From the NCBI GenBank assembly GCA_029007415.1, contig JAQXHT010000029.1, positions 1 to 12,590 of the forward strand: a stretch of DNA of 12,590 bases, in the 5' to 3' direction. Of this stretch, positions 7,041 to 12,590 are shown one piece after another; positions within the stretch are counted from its first letter, which is position 1; each line of letters begins with the position of its first letter. The notes beneath the pieces are model-generated. The model was not told where the DNA came from. It did no database searches and saw only the letters and a list, made by a program, of their open reading frames with translations. Position numbers and translations under genes: made by a program. This DNA comes from a bacterium (GTDB lineage: Bacteria; Bacillota_I; Bacilli_A; RF39; UBA660).

Positions 7041-8477
7041 TTAATCTAAAATATTTTTAAGAACAATCGTCTTTGTACGACTCATTTCTTTTAGAGTTGT
7101 TGAAACTCCTTCGTTTCCAATTCCTGAATGTTTCCATCCACCGAATGGCATTTCAATAGCACGATAGAAACTTGCACCGTTGATAACTGCTCCTCCTACT
7201 TCCATTTCCATAGCAGCTTTGAAAGCAGTTTTCATATCACTAGTCATAATGTTTCCACATAAACCAAATTTACTTTGATTTGCTATTTCTAAAGCTTCTT
7301 CTAATGTATCAAAAGTACAAACTGGAATTACTGGTGCAAAGATTTCCATATCTTTCATAACATCCATATCTCTTGTTACATTATCAAGAATTGTTGGTTC
7401 AAAGAAAGCACCATTTCTTCTGCCACCATAAACTAAAGTAGCTCCTTGTTCGATTGTTTTCTTAACTTGTTCTTCTGCATTAATAGCTGCCTTTTCATTT
7501 ATTAAACAACCAATATCAGCATCTTCTTGTTGAGGCATAGCAACTTTTAATGATTGAAGAGTTTCTACTGCTCTTTTAATAAATTCATCTTTGATATCTT
7601 TTTGAACTAAGAATCTCTTACTAGCACAGCAAACTTGTCCAGTATTATAAAGACGTCCCCAAACTAATTCTTTCATAGTTAAGTCCATATCAGCATCATT
7701 CATAACGATAAAGGCATCATTTCCACCTAACTCTAACATAACGTGAGTAATATTAGAAGCAGCGTTAGCCATTACTTCAGCTCCTACTTCGGTACTTCCT
7801 GTTACACTAATTAAAGCTACTTGTGGATGTTTTGCTAAAGCGTTTCCAGTTACAGAACCACGTCCTGAAATACAGTTAATAACTCCTGCTGGAATTCCTG
7901 CTTCTACTAATAATTCACAATATCTATGAAGTGTTAATGGATTATCAGTAGCTGGTTTTACAATTACACTATTTCCCATTATTAAAGCACTAGGCACTTT
8001 TTGACCAAATAAATCACATGGGAAATTGAATGGAATAATACAAGCAACTACACCTAATGGTTGTTGAACAGTTATTTGCATTGTTTTTTCTTGACCAACT
8101 TCACTTCCAGCTGGAATTACATTTCCATAATCATGTTTAGCTTTTTCTACATAACCATGAATAAAATGTTTTGTATTTCCAATTTCTGCTCTGGCTTCTT
8201 TAATTGGTTTTCCAGTTTCTTTTGATAATAATTGAGCTAATTCTTCATGTCTTTCTTCAACTAAATCAGCAAATTTGTATAAGATTTCTCCTCTTTCATA
8301 CATTGGCATTTTAGCCCAAGCTTTTTGTGCCTTTGCTGCTTCTTTAACACAAAGGTCTACATCTTCTTCTGTAGCTAATGGAACTGTATCAATTAATTCA
8401 TTAGTAGCTGGATTAATTACATCAGCGGTTTCTCCATTACTAGCATCAACAAATTTTCCTCCAATTAAATTTTTCAT
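7041..8477 (-). CDS. NAD(P)-dependent aldehyde dehydrogenase, succinate-semialdehyde dehydrogenase-like
   Basis: A 478-residue cytosolic enzyme of the aldehyde dehydrogenase superfamily, which oxidises an aldehyde to the acid. Visible active-site elements are Asn151 in PFNFP, Lys174 in IVKPA, the Rossmann-contact GSTEVG (about 227-232), general base Glu249 in LELGG, nucleophile Cys283 in GQVCCASKR and Glu378 in EIFAPV. A second Cys directly follows the nucleophile. The ATG at 8477 is chosen over an in-frame start 20 codons upstream, because an excellent AGGAGGAGA site precedes it and the MKNLIGGKFVDAS N-terminus is the normal family start; the longer form would also overlap the previous gene. 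It follows the FIST gene by 46 nt on the same strand and shares its promoter and terminator. The physiological aldehyde is unknown; general similarity is to succinate-semialdehyde and lactaldehyde dehydrogenases, so no gene symbol is given. Confidence 0.9.
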   Translation of the reverse strand: MKNLIGGKFVDASNGETADVINPATNELIDTVPLATEEDVDLCVKEAAKAQKAWAKMPMYERGEILYKFADLVEERHEELAQLLSKETGKPIKEARAEIGNTKHFIHGYVEKAKHDYGNVIPAGSEVGQEKTMQITVQQPLGVVACIIPFNFPCDLFGQKVPSALIMGNSVIVKPATDNPLTLHRYCELLVEAGIPAGVINCISGRGSVTGNALAKHPQVALISVTGSTEVGAEVMANAASNITHVMLELGGNDAFIVMNDADMDLTMKELVWGRLYNTGQVCCASKRFLVQKDIKDEFIKRAVETLQSLKVAMPQQEDADIGCLINEKAAINAEEQVKKTIEQGATLVYGGRRNGAFFEPTILDNVTRDMDVMKDMEIFAPVIPVCTFDTLEEALEIANQSKFGLCGNIMTSDMKTAFKAAMEMEVGGAVINGASFYRAIEMPFGGWKHSGIGNEGVSTTLKEMSRTKTIVLKNILD

Positions 8478-8481
8478 TTTA

Positions 8482-8490
8482 TCTCCTCCT
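8482..8490 (-). promoter_or_regulatory. Ribosome binding site that decides the aldehyde dehydrogenase start
   Basis: AGGAGGAGA on the minus strand lies about 7 nt (from the AGGAGG core) before the ATG at 8477. It identifies this ATG, not the in-frame codon at 8537, as the start. Confidence 0.85.
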
Positions 8491-8523
8491 CGTATTTTAG
8501 TATGAGTTAATTTTACGTAATTA

Positions 8524-9711
8524 TTATTCTTTTCCAAAACCTGTGAATGATAACATTAAACCACCACAACTATTGCAAGAATGTTCATCATAACCATATT
8601 CACCAAATGTAAAGATTGTAATGAATGGTACACCATGAGCTTCTTCTACTAAGTTATCATATACTTCATTGATTCTGTTTCCAATTCCTAATTTTCTTCC
8701 TCCACAATGAACTAATACATAACCTGCAGGGTCACAAGATAATTGACTCTTTAAATCTTTTAATGTTGCTTTTGTAGAATCGATTAATTCATCTACAGTT
8801 GCTTCTAATTGAATAATAGCTGTTTTCTCTATTACTTTATTTCCTAAATTAATAGTGTCATCATTTGGTGTTTTTGTTCCATTATCATCTCCGAACATTG
8901 GATGACGTACAACTGTTAAGTTTCCTAATGGATCTTTTACACCTAATGGTTTAGTAATTGAAGCAACTAATAAATTTTGACCATGTAATTTTTCTACTGT
9001 AGTTCCTGTCCATTCAGCATATTTCTTAAGGGCAGAAACTCCATCAATTTTTACTAATGTACGATTATTTTTTACTTCTGTAATTAAACCAACATTATCT
9101 GATTCACGATATGCTCCTGTATATGAAGTAGCAATTTCATTATCAGTATAGAAGAATACTACTGCAACACCATCACTAAATACTTTATCATTACAATAAA
9201 TTTTCCAATTTCCTTCTACAGTATCATCAGCAGCACTTCCTCCAAACATTGGTACACGTCCAATGATATCTTGGATTCCCATTAAATAATCTTCTTCTTC
9301 TTTTGGACTTGCTACCATATAGAAATAGTCTGGTGAATAAGTAGCTCCAGCATCTAATACTGCTTCTCTTGCTACTTTTCTTCCAATTTCTCTAGCATTT
9401 TTTCCTGCTTCGTGGCAAGCTACTCCAACAGTCATTTCTTTGTCATCAAAAGTCATCATGGCAGCGAAACCATCTTCACTTGATATAATACCATCATTAG
9501 TCATTACCATTCCACTTGATGTACAACCAACTACTGGTACTCCTCTCATTGTAGAGCGAACTCCTTTTATAACTTCTTCAGTATCGTCTTGACAAGAAGT
9601 ATAAAGTAATCCTAGTTTTGGTCTCATTCCTAGTTTTGCATTTTTAGCAGTTTCTAGTCCTTTAGTAAAACTATCTTTTTGAGTGCTATAACCTACTTTT
9701 GTTTTTAACAT
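8524..9711 (-). CDS. FIST-domain (FIST_N plus FIST_C) putative sensor protein
   Basis: A 395-residue protein with the two FIST domains: FIST_N (about 30-215, including VPVVGCTSSGM and the RVPMFGGSAADD stretch) and FIST_C (about 216-390, including VLVHCGGRKLGIGNR and FITIFTFGEYGY). FIST proteins are predicted small-ligand sensors, often tied to chemotaxis or two-component signalling. Here there is no attached kinase, cyclase or chemoreceptor domain, no signal peptide and no membrane helix, so a stand-alone cytosolic protein is expected. The C-terminal EHSCNSCGG (about 376-384) holds a HxCxxC cluster that could bind a metal or act in redox, which is inference. The ATG at 9711 has an AGGAGA site 7 nt upstream, and tandem TAA stops end the gene. 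It is the first gene of a unit with the aldehyde dehydrogenase, which suggests it senses or handles a metabolite of that enzyme. Confidence 0.88.
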   Translation of the reverse strand: MLKTKVGYSTQKDSFTKGLETAKNAKLGMRPKLGLLYTSCQDDTEEVIKGVRSTMRGVPVVGCTSSGMVMTNDGIISSEDGFAAMMTFDDKEMTVGVACHEAGKNAREIGRKVAREAVLDAGATYSPDYFYMVASPKEEEDYLMGIQDIIGRVPMFGGSAADDTVEGNWKIYCNDKVFSDGVAVVFFYTDNEIATSYTGAYRESDNVGLITEVKNNRTLVKIDGVSALKKYAEWTGTTVEKLHGQNLLVASITKPLGVKDPLGNLTVVRHPMFGDDNGTKTPNDDTINLGNKVIEKTAIIQLEATVDELIDSTKATLKDLKSQLSCDPAGYVLVHCGGRKLGIGNRINEVYDNLVEEAHGVPFITIFTFGEYGYDEHSCNSCGGLMLSFTGFGKE

Positions 9712-9752
9712 AAACTTCTCTCCTTCTATTCTTTATAATCTCTATGGGTTAT

Positions 9753-9766
9753 CAAATCTTGATTTG
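9753..9766. repeat. Short dyad in the leader of the FIST gene
   Basis: CAAATC-TT-GATTTG is a perfect 6-bp inverted repeat with a 2-nt centre. It lies in the roughly 86-nt leader between the predicted transcription start (about 9797) and the FIST ATG at 9711. The two-base centre is too tight for an RNA hairpin and better suits a dimeric DNA-binding protein. I do not recognise a known operator, and no riboswitch fold is evident in the leader. Confidence 0.3.
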
Positions 9767-9803
9767 TAAATTGTTGGTATCAATCTACTCTTCCCTATTA
9801 TTG

Positions 9804-9812
9804 ATTATAGCA
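9804..9812 (-). promoter_or_regulatory. Extended -10 promoter of the FIST/aldehyde dehydrogenase operon
   Basis: On the minus strand TGCTATAAT is a perfect extended -10 box. The -35 region 17 nt upstream (CTTTTT, 9832-9827) is poor, which is common for extended -10 promoters. Transcription should start near 9797, giving a leader of about 86 nt. Confidence 0.65.
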
Positions 9813-9841
9813 CACTTTTCTTTCAAAAAAAGAGTTTTCCA

Positions 9842-9867
9842 CAAAAAAAACATATTTTCAAATATGC
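9842..9867 (-). terminator. Rho-independent terminator of the tsaE-tsaB-rimI-tsaD operon
   Basis: Directly after the tsaD stop, CATATT and AATATG (9866-9861 and 9856-9851, minus strand) form a 6-bp stem with a TGAA loop, followed by eight T residues. The stem is AT-rich and weak, but the T-run is long and the position is right. Confidence 0.7.
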
Positions 9868-9871
9868 TTCT

Positions 9872-10873
9872 TTACAGATTAACACTTGATTGAGCGTTTA
9901 AATTAAAGTCTGCTCTTATGCCTTTTTTATATAGGTAATAACCGGCGGCTGCTATCATTGCGGCATTGTCGGTACAAAAACTAAGTGGTGGAATAGAATA
10001 GTTGATATTCATCTCTTCTGCTAATTTTGCTACTTCTTCTCTTAGTTTACCATTTGCAGCTACACCACCTGCTACTATTAAGTTATTAATATTTTCATTT
10101 TTTAAGGCTTTTTTTGTTTTATTGATGATACTTCCAATCGCAACGTTTTGGAAAGAACAAGCTAAGTCTTGTTGATTTATTTCACGATTATTTTGTTTTT
10201 CTTTATGTGCTAAATTAATAACAGCACTTTTTAAACCACTGAATGAGAAGTTATAACTATCATCATTTAAAGGCATAGGTAATTGATAAGTTGCTTCTCC
10301 TGTATGTGCTAGTTTATCTAACTTTGGACCACCAGGATATGAAAGACCAATTACTCTTGCTACTTTGTCATAGCATTCACCAATCGCATCATCTAGAGTT
10401 CCTCCTAGTTTTTCAAAACTTAAGTGGTCATTCATTTTTATTAATTCGGTATGACCACCACTAACTACTAAAGCTATTAAAGGAAATTTAAACTCTTCTA
10501 CTAAACTATTTGCATAGATATGTCCGGCTATATGATGAACTGGTATTAATGGTTTATTATAAACAAAGCTTAAAGTTTTAGCTGCTTCTAAACCAACTAA
10601 AAGACTACCAATTAAGCCTGGTCCATATGTAACAGCTATGGCATCTACTTCTTCAATTTTCATATTTGCTTTTTTTAAGCAGTCTTCTATCACGAAAGTT
10701 ATATTTTTTACGTGTTCACGACTAGCTATTTCTGGAACAACTCCGCCGAAATTTTCATGAATAGAAATTTGTGTTGATGTCGATGTTGTTATTTCTTCTC
10801 TACCATTTTTTACAATAGAGCAACTTGTTTCATCACAACTACTTTCTATTCCTAATATATAAGTATCTTTCAT
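9872..10873 (-). CDS. tsaD: tRNA N6-threonylcarbamoyladenosine (t6A37) transferase subunit TsaD
   Basis: A 333-residue cytosolic ASKHA-fold enzyme that transfers the threonylcarbamoyl group from threonylcarbamoyl-AMP to A37 of tRNAs reading ANN codons, in a complex with TsaB and TsaE. Diagnostic motifs are GIESSCDETS near the N-terminus, the metal-binding H114-x-x-x-H118 pair in HHIAGHIYAN, VSGGHTEL (about 137-144), FSFSGLKSA (about 209-217), VAGGVAAN (about 267-274) and the metal-ligand Asp302 in TDNAAMIA. Length is normal for the family. The ATG at 10873 is preferred over a TTG five codons upstream, because GGAAG is spaced about 8 nt from it and the protein then begins at the conserved MKDTYILGIE. 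It is last in its operon, 17 nt after rimI, and is followed by a terminator. Old names are gcp and ygjD/ydiE. Confidence 0.97.
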   Translation of the reverse strand: MKDTYILGIESSCDETSCSIVKNGREEITTSTSTQISIHENFGGVVPEIASREHVKNITFVIEDCLKKANMKIEEVDAIAVTYGPGLIGSLLVGLEAAKTLSFVYNKPLIPVHHIAGHIYANSLVEEFKFPLIALVVSGGHTELIKMNDHLSFEKLGGTLDDAIGECYDKVARVIGLSYPGGPKLDKLAHTGEATYQLPMPLNDDSYNFSFSGLKSAVINLAHKEKQNNREINQQDLACSFQNVAIGSIINKTKKALKNENINNLIVAGGVAANGKLREEVAKLAEEMNINYSIPPLSFCTDNAAMIAAAGYYLYKKGIRADFNLNAQSSVNL

Positions 10874-10890
10874 TATTAACACTTCCAAAT

Positions 10891-11295
10891 CTAATTTATT
10901 TTTAGTTCCATTAGTATTCCATCTATACCATTATAATAGTTTTTTCGCACAGCTTGCTTTTCAAAATTATATTTTTGATACAAATTTATTGCTTTATAAT
11001 TATCACATTTTACTTCTAAAGTTATATTTACTATCTTTTTATTTCTTGCTTGAGTTATTAGATATTCCATTAATGAACAAGCAATATGTCTATTTTGGTA
11101 AATAGGAAGCACTTCTATTTGATTGATTTCTATTCTATCATAAATTTCACTATAAAGTAATATTCCTTTTACTATATTTTCTTCTTCATAAGTTAATAAG
11201 TTTAAAAAGGGATCTTGTCTAAATTCATCTTTTTTTAGTTTATAAATAAAGTTGTCCACAGAAATTTGTGGATAACTATTATATTCTTTTATCAT
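10891..11295 (-). CDS. rimI: RimI-type GNAT N-acetyltransferase
   Basis: A 134-residue GNAT-fold protein. In E. coli, RimI acetylates the N-terminal Ala of ribosomal protein S18 using acetyl-CoA. Visible elements are the beta4 strand INQIEVLPIYQNR (about 57-69), LEV (93-95), NYKAINLYQKYNF (motif B, about 99-111) and the RKNYY stretch (117-121) typical of RimI. The pyrophosphate-binding loop Q/R-x-x-G-x-G/A reads QNRHIA at 67-72, so the central Gly is replaced by His70. The enzyme may still bind acetyl-CoA through backbone contacts, but this is a notable deviation. Start and stop are set by ATGA overlap with tsaB upstream and a short gap to tsaD. The order tsaB-rimI-tsaD is standard in Firmicutes and is the main reason for calling it RimI rather than another GNAT protein. 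Its actual protein target is not shown by the sequence. Confidence 0.85.
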   Translation of the reverse strand: MIKEYNSYPQISVDNFIYKLKKDEFRQDPFLNLLTYEEENIVKGILLYSEIYDRIEINQIEVLPIYQNRHIACSLMEYLITQARNKKIVNITLEVKCDNYKAINLYQKYNFEKQAVRKNYYNGIDGILMELKIN

Positions 11296-11921
11296 AAATT
11301 AGCTTTTTCCTCAGCTTCTGTCTTTTTTAAATATATTGGATTAACAAGATGGGGATTAATTCCTTCTTTATCTTTAAAGTAATTTACTATTTTTAAAATG
11401 TCTGGATTATACTTAACTACATCATAAGATATCTCTATATCGTTATTAGTAATAACTGTAATCGGGCAATAATTTTTTACTTTATTTTTTAATTCTTCTA
11501 ATTCTATGTGTGTGTCTTCAACAACTGAATTCATATTATTGTCATAAAGAGCTCCATAGACGTAACCTCTTCTAGCATCAATTAATGGCATTGAGTAATT
11601 ATCACTCATAGGGTTAGACAAAGCCATTGCAGTTAAACCTGATACTGGTACTATAGGAATATTTAAACTCCAAGCAATGGTTTTAGCTATAGTAACACCT
11701 ATTCTAACACCAGTGAATGAGCCTGGTCCGATTACTACCATTATTTTATCTAGGTCCTGTGGTGTAATAGAGGCTTCATCAAATAGTTTTATAATTTTTG
11801 GTAAAGCTACTTTTGATAAGTCTTTTCCTAGTTTTTCTTTTACTTCACTTTTTATAGAATTATCAATTACTATTCCACTGTAAAGATAATTTGATGATGT
11901 ATCTACATAAAGAATTTTCAT
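11292..11921 (-). CDS. tsaB: t6A biosynthesis subunit TsaB
   Basis: A 209-residue ASKHA-fold paralogue of TsaD that dimerises with it and is needed for t6A37 formation; it has no known catalysis of its own. The N-terminal MKILYVDTSS and the hallmark GPGSFTGVRIG (about 65-75) are clear, as is PLIDARRGYVYGALY. It is shorter than E. coli TsaB (about 231 residues) but normal for Firmicutes forms (YdiC-like). The gene overlaps tsaE upstream and rimI downstream by 4 nt each (ATGA), giving tight translational coupling. The C-terminus (PIYLKKTEAEEKANL) is complete. Confidence 0.95.
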   Translation of the reverse strand: MKILYVDTSSNYLYSGIVIDNSIKSEVKEKLGKDLSKVALPKIIKLFDEASITPQDLDKIMVVIGPGSFTGVRIGVTIAKTIAWSLNIPIVPVSGLTAMALSNPMSDNYSMPLIDARRGYVYGALYDNNMNSVVEDTHIELEELKNKVKNYCPITVITNNDIEISYDVVKYNPDILKIVNYFKDKEGINPHLVNPIYLKKTEAEEKANL

Positions 11922-12376
11922 AGAACATCCTCACACAAATCTTCATATGCTTGTCCATGCGGAGTAATAGTAATAATTCTTGTATCTTCATCTTCATTTG
12001 ATAGTTTAAATTTGATGTCTAGTCTTTCTTCTGGCAAATAATCTTTTATCATGTCTGCCCATTCTATAATTGTTACGCCACCTTTATCGTAATAGTCTTC
12101 TATTCCTAAATCTTCTGCTTTACCATCAAGACGATAAACATCCATATGATATAAAGGAAGTTGACCACTTTGATATTCTTTAATTATATTAAAAGTAGGA
12201 CTGGTAACTTCTTCTTTTACCTCTAATGCAGCTGCAAAGCCTTTTGTAAAGATTGTCTTACCACTACCTAAATCACCAATTAAACATATAACCATATTAG
12301 GAAAATGTTCTGATTCAATATTTTCTGCCAAAGATATAGTATCTTTTTCATTATATGATGTAACTTTATAATTCAT
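11918..12376 (-). CDS. tsaE: t6A biosynthesis P-loop ATPase TsaE
   Basis: A 152-residue P-loop protein that regulates and resets the TsaB-TsaD complex by ATP hydrolysis during t6A37 synthesis. Walker A is GDLGSGKT at 34-41, followed by the family signature TSPTF (58-62), the HMDVYRL segment with Asp79, and IEWADMI (about 104-110). Length matches bacterial TsaE (YjeE/YdiB). The start at 12376 has a GAGGGA site a few nt upstream and a leader of about 20 nt from the promoter at 12403-12432. It is the first gene of the operon and is coupled to tsaB by an ATGA overlap. The rRNA gene upstream is in the same orientation, so some read-through is possible. Confidence 0.95.
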   Translation of the reverse strand: MNYKVTSYNEKDTISLAENIESEHFPNMVICLIGDLGSGKTIFTKGFAAALEVKEEVTSPTFNIIKEYQSGQLPLYHMDVYRLDGKAEDLGIEDYYDKGGVTIIEWADMIKDYLPEERLDIKFKLSNEDEDTRIITITPHGQAYEDLCEDVL

Positions 12377-12402
12377 AAATTTCCCTCTTTTCCGTCTAGT
12401 CC

Positions 12403-12432
12403 ATTATAGCAAAGGGAAATAGAGTATTTCAA
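12403..12432 (-). promoter_or_regulatory. Sigma-A promoter of the tsaE-tsaB-rimI-tsaD operon
   Basis: On the minus strand there is TTGAAA (12432-12427), an 18-nt spacer and TATAAT (12408-12403), with the extended form TGCTATAAT. The start should lie near 12396, about 20 nt before the tsaE ATG. This is the best-matching promoter in the window. Confidence 0.8.
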
Positions 12433-12439
12433 GATGTTT

Positions 12440-12469
12440 TAGAAAAATAAAAAAATAAAACAAAAAAAA
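12440..12469 (-). terminator. T-rich terminator tract after 5S rRNA
   Basis: Immediately after the 3' strand of 5S helix I, the minus strand has eight T residues (12469-12462) and then further T-rich runs. There is no separate hairpin. The terminal 5S helix itself, followed by the T-run, probably serves as the terminator of the rRNA operon, ahead of the tsaE promoter. Confidence 0.5.
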
Positions 12470-12575
12470 TCTTGGCAACTTCCTATTTTCGCATACACTA
12501 TCGTCGGCGTTAAGTGGCTTAACTTCTGTGTTCGGGATGGGAACAGGTGTACCCCACTTGCTATCGTTACCAAGA
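12470..12575 (-). rRNA. rrf: 5S ribosomal RNA
   Basis: The minus strand carries the conserved 5S core: GTGGGGTACACCTGTTCCCA (12558-12539), then ATCCCGAACACAGAAGTTAA (12538-12519) and the GCGAAAATAGG region near the 3' end. The ends pair as helix I: TCTTGGTAAC (5' end) with GTTGCCAAGA (3' end), 10 bp including one G-U pair. Length is about 106 nt, a little short compared with the usual 115-120 nt and similar to the short 5S of Mollicutes-related lineages. Ends are set from helix I and could be off by a few bases. It presumably closes a 16S-23S-5S operon that lies beyond the right edge. Confidence 0.93.
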
Positions 12576-12590
12576 AAATATTAGAGAAAA

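Noticed and set aside
8275..8505. Plus-strand open frame of 76 codons inside the aldehyde dehydrogenase region
   Set aside because: It is antisense to a clear enzyme gene, has no ribosome binding site and its translation (Ser/Ala-rich) mirrors the opposite strand. It is a shadow frame.
8478..8537. 20-codon N-terminal extension of the aldehyde dehydrogenase
   Set aside because: The extension overlaps the FIST gene end, contains the AGGAGGAGA ribosome binding site itself, and is not part of the family's normal N-terminus.
10874..10888. TTG start five codons upstream for tsaD
   Set aside because: The ribosome binding site GGAAG lies within that extension and is properly spaced from the ATG at 10873, where the conserved protein begins.
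11677..11883. Plus-strand open frame of 68 codons inside tsaB
   Set aside because: It is antisense to conserved tsaB sequence, with no start signal and no recognisable protein.
1..12590. CRISPR array, tRNA genes, insertion sequences or phage genes
   Set aside because: I saw no spaced direct repeats, tRNA-like cloverleaf sequence, transposase or integrase in either strand. This was by eye, so a divergent short element could be missed.

Overview
The window looks like chromosomal DNA of a low-GC Gram-positive bacterium in the Bacilli/Erysipelotrichia/RF39-like part of the Firmicutes. The evidence is the strongly AT-rich sequence, AGGAGG-type ribosome binding sites, the Firmicutes-type tsaE-tsaB-rimI-tsaD operon, a type VIIb secretion ATPase and a short 5S rRNA. 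TGA is used as a stop (tsaE and tsaB both end in ATGA overlaps) and tryptophan is encoded by TGG. This excludes the code-4 Mollicutes. I cannot name a genus.

Layout. (1) Positions 1-4982, minus strand: a type VIIb secretion (ESAT-6/Yuk/Ess) segment. essC is transcribed first, then esaB/yukD overlapping it by 1 nt, then the first 14 codons of an unidentified gene that has its own promoter and runs off the left edge. (2) About 5000-6965, plus strand: the remains of a NitT/TauT-type ABC importer. The substrate-binding protein gene has lost its 5' part and every start codon. The ATPase and permease genes that follow are intact and end at a strong terminator. (3) 6995-9812, minus strand: a two-gene unit of a FIST-domain sensor protein and an NAD(P)-dependent aldehyde dehydrogenase, with a promoter at one end and a terminator at the other. 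(4) 9842-12432, minus strand: tsaE-tsaB-rimI-tsaD, the t6A tRNA-modification operon, translationally coupled and bounded by a near-consensus promoter and a terminator. (5) 12470-12575, minus strand: 5S rRNA, presumably the end of an rRNA operon that continues off the right edge.

How the genes work together. TsaB, TsaD and TsaE act together to transfer threonylcarbamoyl to A37 of ANN-decoding tRNAs; the TsaC/Sua5 partner is not in the window. RimI rides in the same operon. EssC is the motor of the type VIIb secretion channel and EsaB is its ubiquitin-like partner. The usual esxA, esaA, essA and essB genes are not visible upstream of essC; instead the essC promoter lies right against the truncated ABC importer gene. 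This makes roughly 4983-5013 the most informative place in the window. It is either the edge of an inserted or rearranged secretion locus or an assembly join. I see no insertion sequence, tRNA, CRISPR array or phage gene. I did not find a clearly undescribed system. The most unusual elements are the atypical secretion-gene order with the unidentified third gene, and the FIST/aldehyde dehydrogenase pairing.
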